Shown piece after piece: positions 1 to 12,000 of a stretch of 64,000 nt of DNA. Source of the DNA: Linanthus parryae. Lineage: Eukaryota; Streptophyta; Magnoliopsida; Ericales; Polemoniaceae. The notes below the pieces were generated by a model, which saw nothing but the letters and a program-made list of their open reading frames with translations, did not search any database and was not told the origin of the DNA. Made by a program: the position numbers and the translations under genes. The stretch is from the NCBI GenBank assembly GCA_023055425.1, contig JALGPY010000010.1, forward strand, positions 15,845,363-15,909,362, read 5' to 3'. Each line of letters opens with the position of its first letter. Positions within the stretch are counted from its first letter, which is position 1.

Positions 1-1258
1 TGAAACTATTAAAAAAATATTAAAGATGAAAAATGGGCGATTCATTTTTGTGTGTAACTTACAGGTTTTAAGAAGACAAAACTAAATGCATAAAACTACG
101 ACACATAAAACGTGGGATCGCAGTGGATTGTCATGTTGAAATTCCATTTTTGCTGTAAGCAACAAATATAGAAGGGAAATCACAGTGGATTGCAAACACT
201 GGTGGGATTGTTTTGTTTTGTTTTCCCTTTTTCTATTTCTTTTTTCCTTTAAATTTATCGATTATTTTTATTTTTACTGTTATATTTGTTTGTTTTTCCA
301 TCTTTGTGGACTCGTTTCTAAATTGTCAACCACACGAGGATAGTGGCAAATGCTCCATTAGTTGATTGTTATATCGTTGAAATCCTGCAAGTCTCAAACT
401 TCCCTGAACTTTTCTTTGCTGAGGCAATTCCATCACAGAATACAATACCTTAAAACAACTATGTCCTTACCAACCTCAGAGCCCATAAAATAATAAGAGG
501 CAGCCCCTAAATTTTGTTCTGCATTGTTGTCATAGAGGGGCGTCGAAGTATTTTCCTTGTTTTACATCCGACAAATATGCAAGCATTGTTGAAAAACTCA
601 AAATTATAAATGCTATCCCTTACATCCTTAGCTGTAAAGTCCATGAGTAGCTTATGCTTGCCACTGCAAAATTCAACTTTGTCCTAGATCTGCGATGACA
701 TCCGGTTTGTTGTGGCATGGATGCAGTGGGAAAGTGGATATAGAGTCCGACATGCTATATAACACACGCGAGTACGGGCGTGACTGCCGTTCCACCACTA
801 ATTTGCACAGCGGATATTACTAAAAACTTATAGCCAAAGACCGTCTAGCTACTCAGCAGAGATAATTAACAACGTAATAAGATCTAATCTATCTCAGCTA
901 GCACATATTGCGCAAAAATCCTCAACAATGCTAGACATTAACTGGAAAGTAAAACAATATAGTAGAACCAAACATTTAAAGTAAATAGACGCGACACTCC
1001 AGATTTTTACCGTGGGGAAATCTTTTGCTGGCTAATCTCCACCGAGAAGCCCAGTAATGATAAAACCCCACCTGCTAGCACCAACTAGTGCTAGACTAAT
1101 ATATTGCCATAAACCGTCCAGTACAGATAAATTCGAGCTATGTTACTCACCATTATATCTTACCTACCTAAACTTGTGCAAGAATTGTGTACCACATCAC
1201 ATACTGGTGATCCAAGACCGCTTGAATTCAGTTGGCGACTAACAGACACAACCCAGCA

Positions 1259-1358
1259 CGCAGCGGTCACCCTAGCAGGACAGACTCGAACTGGAGCGGA
1301 AAAGAGTACTCCAAACGCAGTGGTCACACTAGCAGTACGAACTCGAACTAGTATGGAA
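1259..1358. repeat. Imperfect tandem repeat, about 57-bp period
   Basis: Two adjacent units begin CGCAGCGGTCACCCTAGCAG and CGCAGTGGTCACACTAGCAG, 57 bp apart, and both continue into an ACTCGAACT motif. The short open frames across it on both strands resemble no protein. Confidence 0.6.
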
Positions 1359-2406
1359 GAAAGACAAGATCCGGGTTTATGAAACAAGATAAAAGCTGGT
1401 GTAGTAGGTGTAGGGTACTCTAGAACAATGCTTAGGATCCTAGACCTACAGGTACATGGTAAAGACTCTATTACAAGATCTAAGAGGTTACTCAACAATG
1501 TCCCTTATTCGAGAGGACACAACGAGCAGAAGCACAAGGTCAATAACAATTCAGGACGACCACAAAAGGGTTTGGTTTCGCAGATGTGAATAACTTGACA
1601 CACTTGGATTGATAAGAAGAACACGCTTAGTGACTCAAACTTCTACTAGTATGGGTTTGAAGATCTAAGAGGTTCAACTGACTGAGAGAACAATCTTAGT
1701 GTTCACGATCTGCCAGACTCCTATAAGAAGTGGACGTCTTAAAAACAGATCTGACGTAAAATCAGAATCTAAAGAATAAGATTTGAAGATTAAGAGAGCT
1801 TCTCCAGCTGTTCTAGGCTCAGGTAGACAAAATGATAGAAGTTCTAGATCTGAAGAGAGAGAGAGAGAGAGAGGGATCTAGAAGTGACTCAACAATAAAG
1901 TATATATTGTACCAGGCTCTAGAATATGAATCAGAAACTCTTTATGATCTACAAGAGATAAACAACCGCAGATCTACATGTGTAGACGCTTAATTAGAAC
2001 ACATGAAGGGATCGGAATCACCTGATCGAAACCCTAGGCTCACGGTACAGAAACCGAGGCAACAAGGCCTTTGGCTTTCTCTCTGACCGAGCACACAGTG
2101 AGTGACGACATCATCTCTCTCTCTCTCTCATGTGTATAGTTAAGTAGTCGCACGACTTGATTTTCTCTTGACCCTAGACCTATATTGATAGAAAACATTA
2201 CTTGATGTCGAAGTAACAATTCAAGAGAAAATCTAATTATGAATCTCGACTTTTAGAAATCACATTAAAGTCAAACTTTAATTAAAGAATTTATTAAAAT
2301 CAATTAATAGAGTTTTACTTTTAATAGAAGAACTATTTCCAAAAGTAATAGATTCATACTTAATATCAATTATTATAGTTAAAGTCATTCTATAGAAGTG
2401 CTCAAC

Positions 2407-2857
2407 GTTTGGCCTCCTCACTATTAATTAAGAAAACTCTTAATTATATTCTCTCTACTTATAAAAGTTATTCCAAAAATAAGATCGAAGAGAGACTTTG
2501 ATTTATAATAAAGAATAATTTATCATAATATATAGTAAATAGAGAAAATAAGATTTAAAGTCAAAAATCATATTACTATATAAAAGAATCGATTTATATT
2601 AAAATACTTTCAATTTACTTTAATTAGAAAACTAATTAAAAGTCATAGAAATTTAATAGGAAAATACTTCTTCACAAAAAATTGATTAACATCAGTAATT
2701 ATAATTATACTAGAAGAAGTATTTTATTCCTAATTAAACTCTCACACACATGGAAGAATCAAGTTTAGAAAACTTAGGAAATCTAGATGAGTAATTCTAT
2801 ATTGACTGAAGTTCCAAAACATGCAATAGAGGAAGCCAAAGAGTGAGGAGGCCAAAC
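2407..2857. repeat. Perfect 16-bp inverted repeat enclosing about 420 bp of AT-rich DNA
   Basis: GTTTGGCCTCCTCACT at 2407-2422 is the exact reverse complement of the sequence at 2842-2857. The enclosed DNA is strongly AT-rich and has no ORF. No target duplication is seen immediately outside the arms, so a defined transposon cannot be called. Confidence 0.55.
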
Positions 2858-3379
2858 TCTAGCTGTCGCACACATGGCCGAATGCACCTAGGGCTGCGTG
2901 CCAGGCCGTGGGCTTGCTAGGGAGGCTTGGCCCAACTCTTTAGGGCTTATCTCTTTGCCGTTTTGACATGATGTGAGATATTTGACCCCGTACTTGACAA
3001 ACAGTCAGAAACAATCATATCTACACTTCTGGTTTCATAGTGTGTTTAGTCGATATGATATCGATCAGCTTCTTTCAAGTTTGAACTGCCTCATTCTGGC
3101 TGAGTTAAGTTTGAAGAAATAATCAAGTTGTCAGAAGGGCTCAACGTTTTCTGTGGACTGCGGTCTTTCTAATTGGTTTCCCATGTGAATTGTACCGGTG
3201 GATCAAGTAGTCTATGATGCCTATGACATTTCACCTCAATCTTTCCCTATCCCATCATTGTCATTTCTTTATCTACTTCTCTATCTCGCATATTGGATCC
3301 CCCAATTTTTTTTCTCTGTTTTTGAGGTTGATTTTGCTTTGCATGAATATGTAATTTGGTATCTGGTTTCAAAATGTAG

Positions 3380-6015
3380 CTAAATTTGATGATTCGGAGC
3401 GGCTTCGACCAGAGGAGTTGAATCAACAAAATATAGAGGCTCTGGTTGCTGAAAACAATCTGGTACTTGATCATGTTTTATTCTAATTTTATGGTTTAGT
3501 AAGTTTAGTATTAGGTTCTTCCATGAACCTAATCAGTGAGTTCTCGTTCTAAATATAAAACCATCAGATCCGCAAGACTTGCAATCCCGTTTATTTTTGT
3601 TGTTTCATTTCATAGTTTAGAATTTGGAGATCGACGTATACTTTGCTTTTGCTATGGGCACTTTTGACAGTTAACTGATTTTACAGAAAATGGAGATCCT
3701 TCCAGTCAATGATCTGGATGTTGCATTACATAATTTTGTGAACAAGGACGACAAATTGGCCTTCTATTCTTGCTTGCAGTACAATCTGGAAGAAACACGT
3801 GTAAGGATACAAAATTTGTGAAATTCCTTTCACTGACATTAACTCATCGACAAAATGTGCTTGTATAATTGGTATCTTTTAATTTCACATCTTCATGGGC
3901 ATTTGCTGACCAGATGACTTCTATAAATGACAGAATAAAATTGCCCGGGATGCAGACACTACAAAAATCGAGGAGGAAGATCTGATCCTTAAAGTCGGAG
4001 AGTGTTTAGAGGCAAGAAAATGAAACATTTACTTGTGTTGTTCTTGAATAGTAATTATTAGTACTGCAAATACACAAAATAAGAATAGGAAACTTGTCTT
4101 GTTCTTGAATAGTAATTATTAGTCCTGCAAATACACAAAATAAGAATAGGCAGTCAATGTCCGTGAGCGAGGGATTAACTTTGACCTAGTCCTCGACATG
4201 CAGTTCTTAATTTCTTACCCCGCCTAGTGGTGTATCTTGTAGGTTTATTTCTATAGTCACACCTTAATCTTTTCGAGCAATAGCTGGAAGCAGTTTTTAC
4301 TAAAATACCCTTGCAAGGAATTTATATTATTTGGACATAACATGTTCAGCTGCATACCTCAGCCACTGCTGTTTCAAAAATAAATTTTGTATTACCCCTC
4401 GATTGATATACAGTCATGTCAACACTTGGGTAAAATGTACACATGGAAAAATGAGATGGCAAATTTTGATTATCTCAGGACACGGGAAGAGATTGCTTTT
4501 CATTTTCTTTTTTGTTAAATTAATTTATGGTTGCTTTACTAACAGGGATACAGATACGAAATAAGACTAATGAGCATCAATACACATGTTCTATAAGCTT
4601 AACCTCAGCTTCGTAATGAAAATTTGGACATCTCACGGTGTCTATTTGACCATGTTATAGGTGCTATGGGCGTTTGTTGAATATTAGACAATGTTGGTGT
4701 CTGAAACTTCATAGAGTGTCTGTTCTTCTTGGAAAAAAAAAAACTCGTATAGAGCAGGAAAGTAATCGAGATTTAGGGGTAATTTACACAAACTACCTGT
4801 GTTTTGGGGTAAGGCATTGGCTTCCCCCGTATCTAGGCAATCATCAGGACCCCCTCTACCTAACGGCAACAAGGAGATTCATCATTTATCATATTGGCCA
4901 CTTATACCTCCTCTATTTTCCAACTCCACATGCACTCTCTCTCCTTTTGGATATACCACTGTTTGCAGCCACCAAACCAACAACAGGACTACCACCATTC
5001 TATCATCATTATATACCGCCTTTCTCATCACCAGCACAGTAACGTCACCACCAGCAGCATTTCTCTCTTCCATCACCATCGAGTTCCTCTTCGTCGTCCT
5101 CCAGCAGCCAAATCCACCCATCATCTCCTCTAGTCATTGTCGTCTCTCTCTCTCTCTAGATCGGTAGTCAACAAACTGAACCTACCAATCTCATCCAGAC
5201 CACTGTTGGGTGTTTATAATAAGACTTCGCCGACGACCAGGACCAGCAAATTTGCCGGATTCGTGAAGACTCTATAATCCAGAAATTGTGAAAGCTCCGT
5301 CAAGAAGAACAAGAATTGACGTCTTATTTTACCGAGTGCAATGAAATCACAATCCCCGAATTCGACGAAATTGATGATGATAGATTGCTGCTTCCTCAAG
5401 CCTCCGAAAGCTCAGAATTGCAGGTAAAACACACTTTGAATCTCGAAGTGAAAGTTGAGAACTTTGTTCTGTGATTTCCACACTTTCATTCCTGAAACTT
5501 AGCAAATATTATTTTTACTCCGTGATTGGTAGAATGATGGACTGATACGAGGGTTTCGATTGATGAATCTTGGACTATTAAACGCTGGATGAAAGATTTA
5601 GGCTCTCATAAGGTTTTTAGCTTCAAGAGAACAAAAGCTACAGATGGATGTTTGAGCCAATAATCTCACGAAACTATCGAACTGATTTTCTGAACGCGCT
5701 ACCAAAATCGCTTCAGCCCGAACCTAGATTTACCACCATTCTATTACCCTTTAAGCCAAACTCATTAACCGCACAATCGTTCAGATTTGGGGTGTTGCTG
5801 AAAATGGGGAATTGGAAACACAATTAGGTTGTTGGTTTGGTTAGGTGTCTTGATGGTGGTGGGTTCAGGAGGTGACGCTGCTGGTCGACTTCGGCAAGAA
5901 TACACTCTGTTCTTCAATCAGGATTCGATCGAATAAAAATCAAGAAAATTCTGGAATAGGAAACTGAAGACTTAAGAAAGTGGGATGGGGCAGATGCAAG
6001 GGCTTGTGCTGCGGT

Positions 6016-6058
<43 letters not shown>

Positions 6059-9000
6059 AAATTACCATTTTTTAACTAACAGGATGTTAGTCAATGAGTG
6101 TTGACTGCTAACATTGGAACTGTACATTTTTTTGGAGACATGCTATCAATGCATCCCACTACAAGTTTTGATATACTATTTCCACAACTATTCTTAATTT
6201 TTCTTTCTCCAAGACTAGGTACAATGAATATTGATTGGTAGTGTTGGAAGTTCATTATATATTTAAAATTAAGAACGCAACTGGACAAACAATTTGGTAC
6301 ATCCAAAGAAGGAAAAGTGGAATAACTTTGCAGGACAGAGAGAGTATACACACACACACTAGAAAATTGCCCGTGTCCAAGGGCACAAACGAAATAACAA
6401 ATTCAAAACCAATCTTCAAGGGGAACCCGTGTTTCAATGCAATACAGAAATTGAACGTAGAATATAAATGAAAAAAAATGTTTGTCTCCCCTGGTGTGCA
6501 GTAGTCAGTAAGCTAAAATTTTACTGTATTAAATGTGATCCACAACTTCCCGGAAACATATGCACTTTCAAATGATTGGTTTTCAAAACTTGCCTTAATA
6601 ATTCCTCCCCACATTTTTTTTTCAAAAACTTTCCTTAATAGAATGAATTCAATGGTTGAGATCAAAACTATCTTACGGTTGAAAAGCCATTTCAGACTCT
6701 CGAAAACCTCATATATATATATATATATATATATGTATAACTTTATTTTGAAATATCATGTTTGGGACTTCTGTCAGAGAATTATGTTTGTGGGTTTCTC
6801 AAAGACTATCCTCTTTTGTGGTGGCTATGCAACAATATTTTAATAGATGCTTCTCCAGGAAGATTCAACTAGCTTCTCTTGTAAGATTGAGTACTTTAAA
6901 AGGAAGCTAGCTGCACTGGGAGGGGATTTTGCCTTGTTTAGTTAATGGTCAGAGCAAAATCTTTACTCTAGCTAAATTTAACTATTGGAGGCTTGGGTTT
7001 TGAGGGTTCAACCCGTGTTATCTATCGATCTCTTCGCTGTATGAGTGCATGACAGACTAGCTCAAAGCCACTAGCTTTGTTGCTGTTTCTGTTCCCGGTT
7101 ACAGTGCGTGAGAAACTAGCAGAAGCTATGCTCTCTTGTTCCTGTTGATGTTTTGTCTGTCATTGTGTTTTTTTTTTTTTCCTTCTGGAGAATAGTATGA
7201 ACTTCAGATTCTTTACTTTTTACTTTCTTTTCATGTCCAGTCTTACAATTAAGAGCATAATATATTCCTATCCTGGGGCTTCTTGCATACTTTCACTTCT
7301 TCAGTTGCCATTTCAGAACGTTAAACAGATTGTTCTATTTGAATCTCGGTACCTACAGACAATTTTCAGACTAATTCTCTGCTTTTTGTTAAATACTTTA
7401 TTATATGATGTTCCACAGCCTTATGCCATTGTGTTACTATTGTGGTTTTACCTCACTTTTAAATACGTTAGGACATCTGGTGGGCCAACTACAAATAGTC
7501 TAAATTTGTTGGATCTTTTGTGAAATATATTAATGCCTACTTTTTTTTTTTTTTATATATATATATATATATATAAAGGCTGTATCCAACAAATGTATCT
7601 TTTCTTTTTTATTCTCAGGAGCGAGTGAAAGAAAGGTCAGGGCGTTCAAAGGAAACCTCCTTGTTAACACCTGGTGCACAGTCCACAGAGGTAAAATTCC
7701 ACCCTCTAAGCTCGTGCTGCTGATTATGCATGCAAACTTCTAACACTAAATTCTGTTACCCTTCAAGCAACCTCTCTTGCTGCTTATTTTGCATGCAAAC
7801 TTCTTCCACTAAATTCTGTTACCCTTCAAGCAACCTCCTCTATTTGTTGAAAATCTTTATTTTCCTTGTAGCAAACTGGAAATAGAAGTACCGGAGGGGT
7901 TCAGAGTGCTGTCTCCTTTAGTGATGATGAGGATTTACCCACATCCTCGGCTTCAAAGTCTGCCACGAGAGGCAGGAAAAGTTCAGCAGCAGTTTTCAGG
8001 TCTTCTCATGATGCTCCGGAAACTGGTAAGACAACTTCAAGAGGGAGAGGCAGGGGAAGGGGAAGAGGAAGGGGCGCTAGTAACTTAAAGCAGACTACTC
8101 TTGATGCATCTATTGGTTTGCGGAGTTCTCAGAGGTAACTTTGTTTTAACCAAATCAGCTCTTTATTGTTCTTTGAAATGGCCAGAGTCTTGGTCATTGC
8201 GGTTGTTAACTCTGACATGGAAATATAAGCCATCATCTACTGACTGGAACCCTTGTTTCTTCTTCACCGTACTACAAAGTGTGTTCATGTTATATTTAGG
8301 CTCGAACATTTATGGATACCTATGTGGCTATGTATCTTGCGCAACTCCAAACTTGTCAGCATAACTCGTAATTTATGGACACCTTATATATACGGAATAT
8401 TCATTCTTATTAACTTATTTGCTTACAATAACTGTTTTAAGATGATCCAATGCATTTAGAACCTATAGTATTGGGAAGTAAGGATATGAAAGTCAATGTG
8501 TGTGGATCATGGAGGTTAGGCAACACAGTAAGGATAGCCAATTCTAGTGAACTTTTTATTTTATTTTATTTCTATTTTCCAGATGAAGTAAAAGTTTCAG
8601 TAATAGACACCCTGAGGGGGTGGTTGATTATGAATTTGAGCGGGTTTTACAGAGGCCATCGCCCTAACAAGTGACAACCAAAAGAAAACAGAAAAGCAAG
8701 CTAAAGCTAAATCAATCTTGAATGCTGAAGAATAATTGTATGTATTTCTGATGCAAATAGCTAGGAGATAACTATATATTAATAAAACTAAAGCTCAAAA
8801 TCTGAAGTACACACTATTTATCCAGATTTGAGAAGAAAACTAAACAGAAACACGAACAACAGGAATTGGAAGATAGTTTAATGCTAGTTTCTCGCGCACT
8901 CCTGCAGCGGATAGAAACAGCAAGATAGGATAGTGGCTTTTGCTAGTCTCTCGCGCACCCCTGCATCGAAGAGATATGGATAGGCGCCACGGGTTGAATC

Positions 9001-12000
9001 CTCAAAACCCTAGCTGGACAAGAGTTTTTCTGTGCACATTTTCTTCAACCAAGCATATCTTTCTTCTTCTGCAACTTGGTTGCCTTTTAAAAGGTTTGAA
9101 TCTTCTTGGAGAAGGTTCTACCTTTTAAACAAGCAAGTAGAAGAGCTGAAACTTCCAAGAGAAGTTTTTGCCAAAATATTGGTACAAGATAACCTCCTGA
9201 AATTACTTATGTGACAGAATAGCCATTGGAAAAGTCAACAAAGGCTGCTCTACTAGCCAAGCTTCTGGTTAAGTGAGGGAAGAAAGCCCAAAGACCCCTC
9301 AAAGCTAAATACACATGCTACTGCATCCCTAAAACGATCAATCAGTTCATTAGAGTACTGCCCTACAGGTAGTGACTAACTTTTTGTTATCATCATGAAC
9401 AGATTCCAGTACCAATCACAACAACGTGGTCTTGCTTAGGAAAATTTCAAAATTCCTTTCCTTCAGCAGATGACACTACGTGGTAGCCAAAAATAGTTCG
9501 AAGAAAAACAGCAAAGGAGTTGTGAGAGCATGTTGATATCCCTAATGGGCTCATCAACACAAATCAAACAGCTCCTATGTATCCCTGATTTGCCAATTAT
9601 CTTTTCCCGACTTGATTAACATATTGGCAATTCAAGGACAAACAATTCAATGTATCTCCATCCTGCTCCTCAGAAAGGTTTCACTGATTCTCATAGTTGA
9701 AGATAACCTATCTGGTTGGCAAATCTATTCCAAAAAGCAGACATAGAAACCGAGCACAGTTTAGAACTCCTTACACAAAGCCAACTATAAAAACCAATGA
9801 ACTTGCTCCCTCCAGACCTCGCAGATTTGCTGAAGGCACTCAGGTAATCATACCTGGTGTTAGGTCTTATAGTCTCCAGTATTGATAATTATTTCCTCCA
9901 GCGTTTTAGCCTGGGTTAAACATATTTGTTGGAGGCCATTAACGGAAGTCAAGTCGAAGGTGGAGACATGTCTCCTCGTAGATGCAAAGAGTGGATGCTC
10001 AGCAGCACACATGCCATGGTCATTATTTAAAGATAAATGCGAGAGCTGTAGCTCGGGACACTTGAGATGAAATAAAAATCCTTGCTATGGAGTAATTCCA
10101 GATGGCATGGTTGACCTTGTATAAAAATGTATGGAATGGGAATTTCAATTGTCAGAATTATGTCTTAGTCACTTAGTACTGGCATGTGATACAATCCTTT
10201 AAAGAGTTGTGCACTGGCTGCATAGATAGATGCTCAGCAGCTCATAAACTGAAACCGTCATCAGTAAAAACTAAGTGAGAAACAGATGAAAGAAAATCAC
10301 TTCGTCGAGCATTTTCCACATACACCTGGCAATGCCTCATTTGTCTAAAAACAGAAGATTGAATCAACCAAAAGCTAATGACTTAAATCCACTAAAACAT
10401 TCAATATACAAAATCATCTTACATAAGTTTCGCGTGAATACATTCATGGGATAGCTGTTTGCACGGAAGGTGTGGTTGCTCTAACATGTATAATAGGCGA
10501 GGAATGCTCCAAAATTTCAGTTTAAAATTGAATGTAGCATGTACTTGAAAAGCATCCAATTGAAGAGGGATCATAACTCTTTGTGTAGATTAGACAAACA
10601 CATTAGTTCCTTATCAAAAAAAAAAAAAAAAAAAAAAGACAAACACATTAGTGGGTTTGTTAGTTGCTGTAACAAATATTGACTAGTGCCATTGACCAAC
10701 CCGCAGTATCTATCTTGCCATTTCAAAGTCGTTGTACTAGCAATAAGCAGTTAGACATCTTCACAAGGTATCTTAGTTCCAGTATCCGGAAGACCTAGTT
10801 ATACGTAACTTGAACTTGTATGTGGCACTTCAAAGCTTTTACATAAAGAATCCGCATCTTCAATATAAGTTGATTGTCAGGAAATAGTGAACCCAATGCC
10901 TGCTGAGTGCTTCTTGCTCATTAAGTTTGATTTTCCATAAGACCTCAAGGAAGCACAGGAGAATTTCTTGAACTTACAAATCTCTCTATTACAGTTTCTT
11001 CATTAGTTGTGTGATATGGTTTCATTAACCGGAAAGATGATGATTTCCATCAGAGGAGATAATGATATACTATGTGTACTTTCCTTTCAGAAAATATTTG
11101 AAGGAATAAATTATGCATTAGTACAATACTTTGCTGACTAAGTACTTAAATATCAGATCTGCATCTGTCGCCGCCACAGCATCAGTACGAAGTATTGCTA
11201 CTGATGAGGATAATGTCGATTCTGATTCCAGTGAGGATCCAGGATATAAAGCAGTAAATGAGATTGAAGACGATTCGGTATGAATGTTTTCTTTCTATGT
11301 TTCCTGTTTTCGCTTAATGTTCTCAGAATTATGTGCTTCATGCATCGGGTTATCTATGGATGTCTTTATAAATTATATGAACAACTTCAACACTAAATCT
11401 GATCAAGGTTTTACCGTCCAGAAATATGCTGTGCCTGGTTTGATCTTCTACTTCAAGAATTTCATGCCTTTATTCATATAAAGTAGAAACTATACTTTAA
11501 TCACTTGCATGTTGTAAAGAGAAGTACTCCCACCCCAAATGTTTGTCTTGTTGACTCTTTTCACTTATTTTAAGGTGGTTGTTTCACTTGTAAGACGATA
11601 CAAGAACCTCAATATTTTTTCATCATTTTGTAGTATTGAGATTTAAGATTACACCACGACATTATGAAAAGATTGGGAAGCTCTTGTATCGTTTTACCAT
11701 AGTTGTCGAATCGGGATTCATATTGTGAATCGAATTTCACCTTCACTGAATCGTGAATCGAATCGAATCGTGAATCGTAAAGATTCATCTTGCAACAATT
11801 GTATGTAGATATAATAAAATAATTATAAACTATAACATTGATGAACAAATGTTCATAGTTTTGCACAAGGAAAGCTCAAATTATTGAAAGTGATTAGCAG
11901 TTTTGCACATCTAAAAGTTGAAGAATAATCAAGATATAGATAGGCATGTAGAGCAAGGAACTACAAGATGCCAATGATAAAAGAAAAATAATAGGAAAAT

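Larger units (their letters stand above)
1..3379. other. Non-coding DNA upstream of the first visible MRE11 exon (probable intron)
   Basis: No exon of recognisable protein is visible here on either strand. Because the first MRE11 exon at 3380 begins with a splice acceptor in mid-gene, this stretch is inferred to be a long intron or an intron filled with transposon debris. It holds an imperfect tandem repeat (1259-1358), short GA/CT runs near 1854-1873 and 2109-2130, a very AT-rich block (about 2220-2760) and a 16-bp inverted repeat enclosing part of it. No TATA or start-codon context for a gene is evident. Confidence 0.5.
4012..7618 (+). other. MRE11 intron with GC-AG splice sites, 3.6 kb
   Basis: The exon ends in GAG and the intron starts GCAAGA. 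The acceptor is TTCTCAG at 7612-7618. Reading resumes in phase as ERVKERS, so the GC donor is required unless a different exon is used. Contents: a 61-bp tandem duplication (4031-4150), an exon-like segment near 5239-5423, an (AG)20 tract (6018-6057), an (AT)12 tract (6711-6734), a poly-T/AT tract (7541-7575), and otherwise ordinary AT-rich DNA. Confidence 0.8.

Noticed and set aside
1160..1498. 112-codon open frame, minus strand
   Set aside because: No recognisable motif; crosses a tandem repeat; composition not protein-like.
4674..5167. Two 122-codon open frames, plus strand
   Set aside because: Overlapping frames through a CT-rich leader-like region; low-complexity Ser/Pro/His text with no domain.
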